From contig NZ_OY771475.1 of the NCBI RefSeq assembly GCF_963674635.1, positions 2,418,001 through 2,482,000 of the forward strand: a stretch of 64,000 nt of DNA, written 5' to 3'. The notes under the pieces are model-generated. The model ran no database searches, was not told the origin of the DNA, and worked only from the letters and a program-made list of their open reading frames with translations. Made by a program: the position numbers and the translations under genes. Shown here in pieces: positions 1 to 7,636 of the stretch. The DNA is from Breoghania sp. GTDB lineage: Bacteria; Pseudomonadota; Alphaproteobacteria; Rhizobiales; Stappiaceae. Position 1 is the stretch's first letter. Each line of letters opens with the position of its first letter.

Positions 1-39
1 TTCTTGAACGCTCGCTCAATATTTAAGAAGGAAGCCGTA

Positions 40-609
40 ATGACCGATTTCACGATCCACACGCTGGACAGCGCACCTGAGGAAAGCCGCCCGTTTCTGG
101 AAGACAGTCTGAAGAGTTTTAGCCGTGTGCCGGGCCTTCATGGGGTGATGGCGGAAGCGCCTGCGCTACTGGAAGGCTACAAGGCGCTGCACAAGCTCTT
201 TGCCCAAGACACCTCCTTCGACAAGGACGAACTGACTGTCGTCTGGCAGGCCATCAACGTGGAGCACGAATGCCACTATTGCGTCCCGGCTCACACCGGC
301 ATTGCAAAGATGATGAAGGTGGACGACGCCATTTCCGACGCGCTGCGCAACGAGACCCCGCTGTCCAACGCCCGACTGGAAGCACTCAGAACCTTCACGC
401 TTCAGGTCGTGCGCCAACGCGGCGACGTGACGGACCGACAAGTCCAGACCTTCCTCGACGCAGGCTTCACCAGGCGCCAGATCCTGGAGGTCATTCTGGG
501 TGTTTCTCAGAAGGTAATGTCGAACTACACGAACCACCTGGCGCACACTCCGGTGGACAAGCCGATGCAGGCCTTTGCCTGGAAAAAGCGGCTCGAAGCC
601 GCCGAGTGA
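40..609 (+). CDS. Carboxymuconolactone decarboxylase (AhpD-like) family protein
   Basis: A 189-residue protein of the AhpD/CMD superfamily, whose redox members use a CxxC pair with a nearby His to relay electrons or reduce peroxides. The segment HECHYC followed by VPAH (Cys at about 78 and 81, His at about 85) is the AhpD-type active site, and the helical sequence around it fits the all-alpha fold. The ATG at 40 is chosen because AAGGAAG stands just before it; the reading frame is open upstream to the window edge without such a site. It stands alone, with a hairpin terminator after it. The natural substrate is unknown; peroxidase-like activity is an inference from the motif. Confidence 0.85.
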   Translation: MTDFTIHTLDSAPEESRPFLEDSLKSFSRVPGLHGVMAEAPALLEGYKALHKLFAQDTSFDKDELTVVWQAINVEHECHYCVPAHTGIAKMMKVDDAISDALRNETPLSNARLEALRTFTLQVVRQRGDVTDRQVQTFLDAGFTRRQILEVILGVSQKVMSNYTNHLAHTPVDKPMQAFAWKKRLEAAE

Positions 610-616
610 TAAGATT

Positions 617-655
617 GGCGGCCGGGTGCGGACAGCCCGGCCGCCATTGGTTTTG
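617..655 (+). terminator. Rho-independent terminator after the AhpD-like gene
   Basis: A 10-bp perfect GC stem (617-626 with 636-645, loop of 9 bases) starts 8 bases after the stop codon; a short T run follows at 651-654 after ATTGG, so the tail is weaker than ideal. Confidence 0.55.
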
Positions 656-798
656 CAGACGGGCACGCATAGCAACCAGGATCGATGGGAAAAAACGCCT
701 CCAGATTGCATTGCCTTTCCCCTCTGTAGCCCCACATGTGCGAGATGCCGTCCGCGCGACGGCCGCAATCCCATTCTCGCACCCGGTGCTGATCCCAC

Positions 799-1725
799 AT
801 GCCGTCCATCATCGAAATCTCCGGCCTGTCCAAGACCTATGAAGGCGGCTTCGCCGCCCTGAAGTCGATCGATCTTCAGATCGAGAAAGGCGAGATCTTC
901 GCGCTCCTCGGCCCGAACGGCGCCGGCAAGACGACGCTCATCTCCATCATCTGCGGACTGGTCAATCCGACCGCCGGCACGGTGACGGCAGGCGGGCATG
1001 ACGTCATCCGCGATTATCGCGCCGCACGCTCCATCATCGGGCTTGTGCCGCAGGAGCTGACCACCGATTCCTTCGAGACCGTCTGGGCGACGGTCAGTTA
1101 CTCCCGCGGGCTTTTCGGCAAGCCGAAGGATCCCGGCCATATCGAGAAGGTGCTGCGCGCCCTCAGTCTCTACGACAAGCGCGATTCCAAGCTGATGACG
1201 CTTTCCGGCGGAATGAAGCGGCGCGTTCTGATCGCCAAGGCTCTGTCGCACGAGCCGGACATCCTGTTCCTCGATGAACCGACCGCAGGCGTGGACGTGG
1301 AACTCCGCCGCGACATGTGGAACGTGGTGCGCGACCTCGCGGACCAGGGCGTCACAATTATTCTCACCACCCACTACATCGAAGAAGCCGAGGAGATGGC
1401 CGACCGGGTCGGCATCATCAACAAGGGCGAACTCGTGCTGGTGGAGAGAAAAACGGAACTGATGCGCAAGCTCGGACGCAAGGAACTTCGCCTCTCCCTG
1501 ACGGAGCCGCTGACGGCCCTGCCCGATGGGCTCACGAATGAGGGCCTTGCCCTGTCTGAGGACGGCTTGGAACTGATCTACACCTACGATACACAGGCCG
1601 AGCGCACCGGGATCACGCGTCTGCTCTCGGAGCTTTCCGACAATGGTGTCCGCTTCCGCGATCTGGCAACCAGCCAGAGCTCGCTGGAGGACATTTTCGT
1701 CAATCTGGTGAGGAACCAGCAATGA
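799..1725 (+). CDS. ABC transporter ATP-binding protein (ABC-2 type exporter)
   Basis: A 308-residue nucleotide-binding subunit that hydrolyses ATP on the cytoplasmic face to power the permease encoded next. Walker A GPNGAGKTT lies at 38-46, the signature LSGGMKRR at about 135-142 and Walker B ILFLDE at 155-160, followed by an H-loop in TTHYIEEAEEMADRVG. The C-terminal 80 residues after the core resemble the extension seen in drug, polysaccharide and NodI-type exporters. Its stop overlaps the start of the permease gene (ATGA), so the two are translationally coupled. No outer substrate-specific partner is present nearby; the exported substrate cannot be named. Confidence 0.93.
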   Translation: MPSIIEISGLSKTYEGGFAALKSIDLQIEKGEIFALLGPNGAGKTTLISIICGLVNPTAGTVTAGGHDVIRDYRAARSIIGLVPQELTTDSFETVWATVSYSRGLFGKPKDPGHIEKVLRALSLYDKRDSKLMTLSGGMKRRVLIAKALSHEPDILFLDEPTAGVDVELRRDMWNVVRDLADQGVTIILTTHYIEEAEEMADRVGIINKGELVLVERKTELMRKLGRKELRLSLTEPLTALPDGLTNEGLALSEDGLELIYTYDTQAERTGITRLLSELSDNGVRFRDLATSQSSLEDIFVNLVRNQQ

Positions 1726-2483
1726 ACCTGCACGCCATCCGCGCGATCTACTCTTACGAGATGGCCCGCACCTTCCGTACGCTGCTTCAAAGCATCGTCT
1801 CGCCGGTCATCTCCACATCGCTCTATTTCGTCGTCTTCGGCGCGGCCATAGGCTCGCGCATCCAGGAAATCGGCGGTGTGAGCTATGGCGCGTTCATCGT
1901 GCCCGGCCTGATCATGCTGTCGCTGCTGACCCAGAGTGTCTCCAACGCAGCCTTCGGGATCTATTTTCCGAAATTCGCCGGCACGATCTACGAGGTACTG
2001 ACGGCACCGCTGTCGGTTCTGGAAATCGTGATCGCCTATGTGGGGGCGGCGGCGACCAAGTCGATCATGCTCGGATTGATCATATTGGCGACGGCCAGCC
2101 TCTTCGTGGACATCCGGATCGAGCATCCCTTCATCATGCTCGCCTTCCTCGTGCTCACCGGTCTCACCTTCGCGCTTCTGGGCTTCATCATCGGTATCTG
2201 GGCGGACAGCTTCGAGAAGCTCCAGCTCGTACCGCTCCTTATCGTCACACCTCTGACGTTCCTTGGTGGCAGCTTCTATTCCATCGATATGCTTCCACCA
2301 TTCTGGCGAACCGTGACGCTGTTCAACCCAGTCGTCTATCTGGTGTCAGGCTTCCGCTGGAGCTTTTACGGCGTTTCCGATGTTTCTGTCTGGGTCTCGC
2401 TTGCCATGACCGGCCTGTTCCTGATGGCTTGCATGACGGCTGTCTGGTGGATTTTCAAGACCGGCTGGCGGCTCAAGACATAG
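1722..2483 (+). CDS. ABC-2 type transporter permease
   Basis: A 253-residue integral membrane protein of the ABC-2 permease family, with about six hydrophobic helices, for example the ones around residues 20-45, 58-80, 105-130, 138-165 and 225-245. The block around 170-205, with LIVTPLTFLGGSFYS and LFNPVVYLVSGFRW, is the conserved ABC-2/NodJ-type signature region. It overlaps the ATPase gene by 4 bases and together they should form a homodimeric half-exporter pair (2 ATPases, 2 permeases). Substrate unknown; lipid-linked sugars or drugs are both possible for this family. Confidence 0.92.
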   Translation: MNLHAIRAIYSYEMARTFRTLLQSIVSPVISTSLYFVVFGAAIGSRIQEIGGVSYGAFIVPGLIMLSLLTQSVSNAAFGIYFPKFAGTIYEVLTAPLSVLEIVIAYVGAAATKSIMLGLIILATASLFVDIRIEHPFIMLAFLVLTGLTFALLGFIIGIWADSFEKLQLVPLLIVTPLTFLGGSFYSIDMLPPFWRTVTLFNPVVYLVSGFRWSFYGVSDVSVWVSLAMTGLFLMACMTAVWWIFKTGWRLKT

Positions 2484-2634
2484 AGCCGTCAAACCGGCAG
2501 TATTTCCCCGCACAGAACAACGACAGTCGTAATACCAACAATGTTGACGTACGGATAAGTTCATCTAACCTTGAGACATAATTTAAAAACTCTCGCTCAG
2601 CAATGCGAGCGCGCAGGTGGCGGCACATGAATTG

Positions 2635-2649
2635 ATTGGTTATACCAAT
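2635..2649 (+). promoter_or_regulatory. Palindromic operator candidate (GntR/FadR-type half-sites)
   Basis: The perfect 15-bp dyad ATTGGT-TAT-ACCAAT lies 21 bases upstream of the response-regulator start codon. The pattern ATTGGT-N3-ACCAAT is the one known for FadR-subfamily GntR regulators such as PdhR. No GntR gene occurs in the window, so the regulator is unknown. Confidence 0.4.
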
Positions 2650-2670
2650 ACATGGGGCTGATAATCTGAA

Positions 2671-3099
2671 ATGCTACCCGAAAAAAAGACTGTGAATCAC
2701 AGCCGAGTGATGATCGTTGATGACGATGAGGACGACATCTACCTTATGAAAAGGGCGCTCAATCGCCTGCAGGAAAGCGCCCGCATGAATCTCGACCTGA
2801 CATTCGTCTGCTCAGGTTCGGAAGCTCTGGGAGAGATCGACCGTCGCCTCGTCGACAACTCGCTTCCCTCGAAGATCTTTCTTGACCTCAACATGCCGGG
2901 CATCAATGGACTGGATGTCCTCAGCCACTGCATGGCTCAGAACATTCTGAACGAGGTGGAGGTCGTCGTCATAACGACGGCTTCGGACCCCGACACCCAC
3001 AATCTGGCACTCGCAAATGGCGCGCGGACCGTTTGCGTGAAGCCAGATAGCCTGAAGGAAATGTCAGACCTTCTCTCCTCCTTGCTGGCAGCAGAATAA
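2671..3099 (+). CDS. Response regulator, single receiver domain (Rcp1-like)
   Basis: A 142-residue stand-alone receiver without an output domain. The acidic cluster VDDDEDD near residues 15-21, the phospho-acceptor Asp in KIFLDLNMPG (about residue 71), the Thr in VVITTAS and the Lys in CVKPDS form the complete receiver active site. The long insert after the acidic cluster and the sequence LDLNMPGINGLDVL are typical of Rcp1-type regulators that partner with phytochrome-class kinases. It precedes a histidine kinase of that HisKA type by about 270 bases in the same direction, so it is the likely partner. An ATTGGT dyad lies just upstream. Confidence 0.92.
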   Translation: MLPEKKTVNHSRVMIVDDDEDDIYLMKRALNRLQESARMNLDLTFVCSGSEALGEIDRRLVDNSLPSKIFLDLNMPGINGLDVLSHCMAQNILNEVEVVVITTASDPDTHNLALANGARTVCVKPDSLKEMSDLLSSLLAAE

Positions 3100-3373
3100 C
3101 GTCGCTCAGGCGGTCAAGAGCTTGTCGCGCCGGTTTCTGGCGCGGTCGAGGCTCCCCGGTCATGTGAAGTCCCGCATTTGAGATGCCTACGCTTTTTCAC
3201 CGTATCGACACGACGCGTGGCTGGGGCATAAACTTGATTTATTGGTGAGTTTGAACATTCACCCTTGCGCCCAGCAGAACCGGATCCTCTTCTCTTCAAG
3301 GCCCATCCGGCCGGGATCGGGCCTGAGCACGATGATGCGGGCGCGCCTTCGCGGCCGAGGAGGGACCGCGGCA

Positions 3374-4636
3374 ATGCTGTCAGAATTCGATCGACTTCTG
3401 GAAACATCAACGTTTTCCGGCGAGGGAAGCGGGTGGCTGTTCGGCAAAGATCCGATAATCCTGCACGTAGCATCCGATCTTATGGTCCTGTTTGCCTTCG
3501 TCCTGGTTCCCGGTCTCCTTCTCTATTTTGTCAGACATCATCCCCGCTCCGCGCAAAGACGGGCCCTCCCCCACCTTCTCGCCTTCATCCTGATCTTCGG
3601 CATCGCTCATACATGCTTGATGATTACCTTCTGGAACCCCCTGCCAGCGATTTATGGCCCGGTGCAGCTTTTCACCATCGCAGTGACGCTTCTGGCCTTC
3701 GCAGTTGCTTGGTTCACGCTGCCGCGAATCCTCAAGCTCCCGAGCCCGTCCAGACTTCAGGCGGCAAACCGTGCATTGGCGAACGAAGTGGAGAAACACA
3801 GCCGCACCAGTCGCGCGCTTACGCTCATTCAGGACAAACTGCGCGAGAACCTTAGCTTGCGCGCACGGGAAATCGAGAACAAGACCGCGGAACTCGAACG
3901 CGCCAACGAGAGCCTGCGCCGGTTCGCTCATATTGCCTCTCACGACCTGCAGGAGCCGTTGCGCAAGATCGCGGCCTATGCCGACATTCTGGAAGAGGCA
4001 ATCGCGGAGAAAGATGCGGAGGAAGCCTCCCGTGCGATGGAGCGGCTTCGCGCAATGTCCTCGCAGGCCCGCATCATGGTCTCCGACCTGCTGCGCTTTT
4101 CGAAGATGAGCCAATACCAGCCCGTGCGCGAGCCCATCGACCTCCAGGCGGCGGTCGATGAGATCGCCGAGATCTTCGAACAGACGATTTCAGGACGCAG
4201 CGGGTCGCTGGAGATTTCGCTTCCCGCCCTGTGCGTCCACGCGGACCCGCTTCTGCTGCGCCAGATCTTTCAGAACATGCTCGCAAACGCGGTCAAATAT
4301 GTACCTCAGACCCGCGCGCCCCACATCATCATCAAAGCAAAAGAAGGCGAGGACAACTGGAAGATCACGATTGAGGATAATGGCATTGGCTTCGATCCGA
4401 CCCTGAAGTCCAAGATCTTCGAACCTTTCACGCGCCTTCACGGCCGCAAGATCGCTGACGGGTCCGGCATCGGGCTCGCCATCGTCTACCGCGCCGTCCA
4501 TGCCATGGAATGGGCAATCGACGTGGAAACCCAACTCGATATCGGCACCACCTTCTGCCTGTGGATCCCAAAACGGGATCTGCGCCAGGAGGGGGCGACG
4601 GCAGAGAAAACGGCAGCGGCAGGCGCAGTGTCGTGA
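3374..4636 (+). CDS. Membrane histidine kinase with ethylene-receptor-like sensor region
   Basis: A 420-residue kinase. The ATG at 3374 follows a strong GAGGAGGGA site; an upstream in-frame ATG at 3242 lacks one. Three N-terminal helices (about 30-55, 65-88, 95-117) align without gaps to the plant ETR1 ethylene-binding domain: D35, P46 and H79 match ETR1 D25, P36 and H69, whereas the tyrosine position is F42 and the copper-ligand cysteine is F75. A coiled coil (about 125-180) leads to the HisKA box SHDLQEPLRK (His190) and a HATPase domain with NMLANAVKY, DNGIGFD, FEPFTRLHG and GSGIGLAI. All catalytic boxes are intact. The signal is unknown; copper-dependent ethylene binding is unlikely without the Cys. 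Probable partner: the preceding receiver protein. Confidence 0.88.
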   Translation: MLSEFDRLLETSTFSGEGSGWLFGKDPIILHVASDLMVLFAFVLVPGLLLYFVRHHPRSAQRRALPHLLAFILIFGIAHTCLMITFWNPLPAIYGPVQLFTIAVTLLAFAVAWFTLPRILKLPSPSRLQAANRALANEVEKHSRTSRALTLIQDKLRENLSLRAREIENKTAELERANESLRRFAHIASHDLQEPLRKIAAYADILEEAIAEKDAEEASRAMERLRAMSSQARIMVSDLLRFSKMSQYQPVREPIDLQAAVDEIAEIFEQTISGRSGSLEISLPALCVHADPLLLRQIFQNMLANAVKYVPQTRAPHIIIKAKEGEDNWKITIEDNGIGFDPTLKSKIFEPFTRLHGRKIADGSGIGLAIVYRAVHAMEWAIDVETQLDIGTTFCLWIPKRDLRQEGATAEKTAAAGAVS

Positions 4637-4639
4637 AAT

Positions 4640-4663
4640 GAAAAAGGCGCCCGAGAGGCGCCT
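4640..4663 (-). terminator. Terminator of the large L,D-transpeptidase gene
   Basis: A 7-bp stem (AGGCGCC / GGCGCCT, loop CGAGA) followed on the minus strand by a run of five T. It sits between the converging kinase and transpeptidase genes and has the right polarity for the latter. Confidence 0.75.
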
Positions 4664-4692
4664 AATCCAATATCCCACGCAATGAACGAACC

Positions 4693-7251
4693 TCAGCCGT
4701 GGCGAGCCTTCTCGGTCGCCCTGAGGGCCCGCTGCAGATACATGTCACGATCATACATATCCGCGAAGAACTTGACATTGCCCGTCTTCTCATCCGGCCA
4801 AGCCGTGAAGTAGGAGACATAGACGGGGACGTCGCTGGTCACGGAATCGGACTCGTTCTTGCCCTGTGCAATGCGGCCCGCAATGTAGGTTTTGTCCTTG
4901 CCGAGCACCGCAGCTGCCATGCCGCGCGGATCCTGCAGACGTACGCAACCGTGGCTGAACGCGCGCGCATCGCGCTTGAACAGCGCCTTGGCCGGCGTGT
5001 CATGCATGTAGATATGGTGCTTGTTCGGGAAGAGGATCTTCAACTCACCCAGCGCATTGGACGCACCGGGGAGCTGACGCACGTTGACGGACTGCTGCTT
5101 GCTGGCGACCGCATGCCAATCCACGGATGCGGAAGACACCGTCCGACCATTGACCGTCGACACCTCGTACCCCCTGTCATCGAGATAATAGGGGTTCTTG
5201 TTGAGGTGCGGGATCATCTCGTTGACGATGATCGAATAGGGAACGCCCCAATAGGGGTTGTATTCCACGGTCTTGATCTTGTCGTAGAAGAAGTTGGTCT
5301 GGTTGGACTTCCTGCCGACCACCGCACGCATCTTGAGCGGCTCCTGTCCGTCCTGGACGTAGGTTGCGGTGAAAGCGGGCTGGTTGATGAAGACATGGCG
5401 GGCGCCAAGGTCGCGCGGCAGCCAACGCAGGCGCTCCATCGACAGCTTGATCTTTTCGATCTTGGAGCCGAGCGACATGCCGACCATGCCACGCACCGTG
5501 TTTCGACCGACAACGCCATCGGACGTCAGCCCCGCCTCACGCTGGAAGTCTTTCACCAGCGCAACCAGCTCGGGTGTGTATTCATCGCCACCGTCATAGG
5601 CATCAAACGTAGCCGCGTGCTTGGCCTTGAGTTCGTCGGAAGCCTTCAGGTCGATCGCCTTCACGACATTGGCCATTTCGGCACTGCTCTGACCCGGTTT
5701 GATCAGCGTGCCGGTTGCGATGGTCACCGGCTTTTCCTCGCTCTGATCTTGCAGGATGGCGAGTTTCGTCATCAACGCCTTGAACTCGCCATTGGTCGGA
5801 TTGAGGTCGAGCATCGCGGTGGCGATGTCCGCATCGGACTTCGCTGAAAGCTCGTTGAGGATCGCGGCCAGGTCGACCTTGTGGCGCGGCAGATCGTGAT
5901 AACCGGAGATGCGGTCCGGATCGACCCGCCCGCGCTGCGCATCCAGCGCGTAAGTCAGCACCGCCTTGGTCAGATCGATTTCGAAACGCATGAGATCGCG
6001 CGCTTCGGAACTCGTGCCGAGCGTCCCGCCTGCCAAGGGTGCGGTGGCGTCGGTGGCAATGCTGTCATCGCCAGCGTTGTTGCTCGCAACTTCCACATCA
6101 CCGCCGGTCATCGAGACGGTCTCGTGGGGCAGGTTCACGTGATAGTCGCGCGCATCCAGGCCGACGGCTCCGGCATCAGCCAACGTTTCCATGACAGCAC
6201 GGGCACGAGCCGTGACCTTACCGTCCTTCACCCAAAGATAGTCGGGGGTGGCTGCGTAATGAGCCTCAAGCGCCTCGATGACTTCCGGCAAGGCACGGAC
6301 GCGCATGCCGTTCAGCAAATCGGCCTGACGCGCAAACTCGCTCGGGCCTGCCGCGACGGCCGGCTGCTCGACTTCGACCGCAGGCGCCACGGCAGTTTCG
6401 GGATCGCTCGCGTTCTCGGCAGGGGCAACGGCAGTTTCAGGGGCGCTCGTGTCCTCTGTTGCCGCCTCTTCCGTGGTGGTCGCTTCCCTCGACACAGCAT
6501 CATTCGCGGCCTGGCCGGTGCTGTCGAGCGCATCGGCAGTCCCCTCGCCTTCAGACGCGGCGGGCGCCTCGACGACACCGGTGGAATCGACGGCTTCGGA
6601 AGCATCGGCATTTTCCGGAAGCTGCGCGGGCTGAGGCGTGGATGCCTCGCCCGTAGCCACATCGGATACCGGCGCCTCGCTCGCCAGGTCCTGGGATGCA
6701 GGAGCCGTTTCGGCCTCCACATCGTTGACCGGCTTGTCGCCCGAGGTGGCGATGGATCCCGTCACGCGGATGCCATCGTCATGCTCGCTCGACACATTGG
6801 CAGCGGCGCGCCGTTCAGCCTCCAGACGGGCCGCTTCCGCTTCGGCGCGACGCTGTGCGGCGGCCTCGGCAACAACGCGTGACAAATCGTCCAGCGTCAC
6901 CGTCTTCAGCGTATCGGGCTTGTATGTATGATACTTTGGAGCAGAGACGTAGGCTTTCACCGGTTCCGGATCATACCGATCATAATCGGCATCGGAGTTC
7001 CAACCGCCCCAGCCGAAGAACCCGCCGCCACGGCGCTCGCCGCGCGGGGAGCGGGCGCCACGCGGATCGCGGGAGACCTGGCCCCGGTCGGAAGGTTCTC
7101 CGCGCAGACGTTCCACGCTCCGCATGCCGGCAAAGCGATCGGCATCGGCGGCGGCCGGCTGGTTCGTTACCAGCACTGTCGTGGCCATTACCGTCGTGGC
7201 GAGAAGTGCGGGTAAAAAGGCCGCCTTGTGGCTGCGCTTCCAGAACGTCAT
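4693..7251 (-). CDS. L,D-transpeptidase, YcbB/LdtD type, with long low-complexity insert
   Basis: An 852-residue cell-wall enzyme that should make 3-3 cross-links in periplasmic peptidoglycan. An N-terminal signal sequence (hydrophobic stretch LPALLATTVMATTVLV) is followed by basic, Gly/Arg-rich sequence and then about 200 residues of Ala/Glu/Ser/Pro-rich, low-complexity sequence (about 130-300). The catalytic half holds the YcbB scaffold (LEAHYAATPDYLWVKDGKV onward), a peptidoglycan-binding helix bundle (VKDFQREAGLTSDGVVG) and a YkuD domain with SHGCVRLQDP, Cys769 being the nucleophile and His767 its partner. Usual YcbB proteins are near 600 residues, so the disordered region makes this one long. 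A CAGGTGA inverted repeat lies upstream and a terminator downstream. Confidence 0.93.
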   Translation of the reverse strand: MTFWKRSHKAAFLPALLATTVMATTVLVTNQPAAADADRFAGMRSVERLRGEPSDRGQVSRDPRGARSPRGERRGGGFFGWGGWNSDADYDRYDPEPVKAYVSAPKYHTYKPDTLKTVTLDDLSRVVAEAAAQRRAEAEAARLEAERRAAANVSSEHDDGIRVTGSIATSGDKPVNDVEAETAPASQDLASEAPVSDVATGEASTPQPAQLPENADASEAVDSTGVVEAPAASEGEGTADALDSTGQAANDAVSREATTTEEAATEDTSAPETAVAPAENASDPETAVAPAVEVEQPAVAAGPSEFARQADLLNGMRVRALPEVIEALEAHYAATPDYLWVKDGKVTARARAVMETLADAGAVGLDARDYHVNLPHETVSMTGGDVEVASNNAGDDSIATDATAPLAGGTLGTSSEARDLMRFEIDLTKAVLTYALDAQRGRVDPDRISGYHDLPRHKVDLAAILNELSAKSDADIATAMLDLNPTNGEFKALMTKLAILQDQSEEKPVTIATGTLIKPGQSSAEMANVVKAIDLKASDELKAKHAATFDAYDGGDEYTPELVALVKDFQREAGLTSDGVVGRNTVRGMVGMSLGSKIEKIKLSMERLRWLPRDLGARHVFINQPAFTATYVQDGQEPLKMRAVVGRKSNQTNFFYDKIKTVEYNPYWGVPYSIIVNEMIPHLNKNPYYLDDRGYEVSTVNGRTVSSASVDWHAVASKQQSVNVRQLPGASNALGELKILFPNKHHIYMHDTPAKALFKRDARAFSHGCVRLQDPRGMAAAVLGKDKTYIAGRIAQGKNESDSVTSDVPVYVSYFTAWPDEKTGNVKFFADMYDRDMYLQRALRATEKARHG

Positions 7252-7636
7252 TCGGAACCTACCAGATTTCTATATCGTCGAGCAGGTGACGAGAATCACC
7301 TGAACGAAGTTAACCAAACACTACGTCGGTCACGTTTGGACTTCACGTTCGAGCGAGCCCCTACGAAACCGGCGCCCTCTCCCGGGATTGGCTGCCCCAA
7401 AACGGGCTCTCCAACGAATTCCGGTCTACACCTGTAACGCGCATACAATGTGGCAATCAGGCCAAAGTTCCGGTGACGTATATCACTGTTTGTGCAGCCC
7501 TGAAGTCGGCGAAACAGGGTTGCCCCCCGAAATGTGGCTGTTTTCGGCCGATCACGACTGCCCAATTCTATTGACATACCAAGCACCCGCGCTTCCAAAA
7601 GTTGCACTATCAGCATTAGACCGGATGCCGGTGGCC
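7252..7636. other. Intergenic region between mutL and the L,D-transpeptidase gene
   Basis: 385 bases without a convincing gene. Reading frames here have no ribosome site and no recognisable product. The only structure seen is the CAGGTGA inverted repeat near the transpeptidase start; the rest presumably holds the promoter of that gene. Confidence 0.6.
7283..7302 (-). promoter_or_regulatory. Inverted repeat upstream of the large L,D-transpeptidase gene
   Basis: CAGGTGA and TCACCTG are separated by 6 bases, 32 bases upstream of the transpeptidase start codon. It could be an operator or a leader hairpin; nothing else in the window identifies a regulator. Confidence 0.35.

Noticed and set aside
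166..1722. Long minus-strand open frame (518 codons) opposite the AhpD-like and ABC ATPase genes
   Set aside because: It is the shadow of two well-supported plus-strand genes; its sequence has no recognisable domain and is rich in His, Arg and Gly as expected for a GC-rich antisense frame.
4699..5847. 382-codon plus-strand frame opposite the large L,D-transpeptidase
   Set aside because: Antisense shadow of the catalytic half; no domain, no ribosome site.
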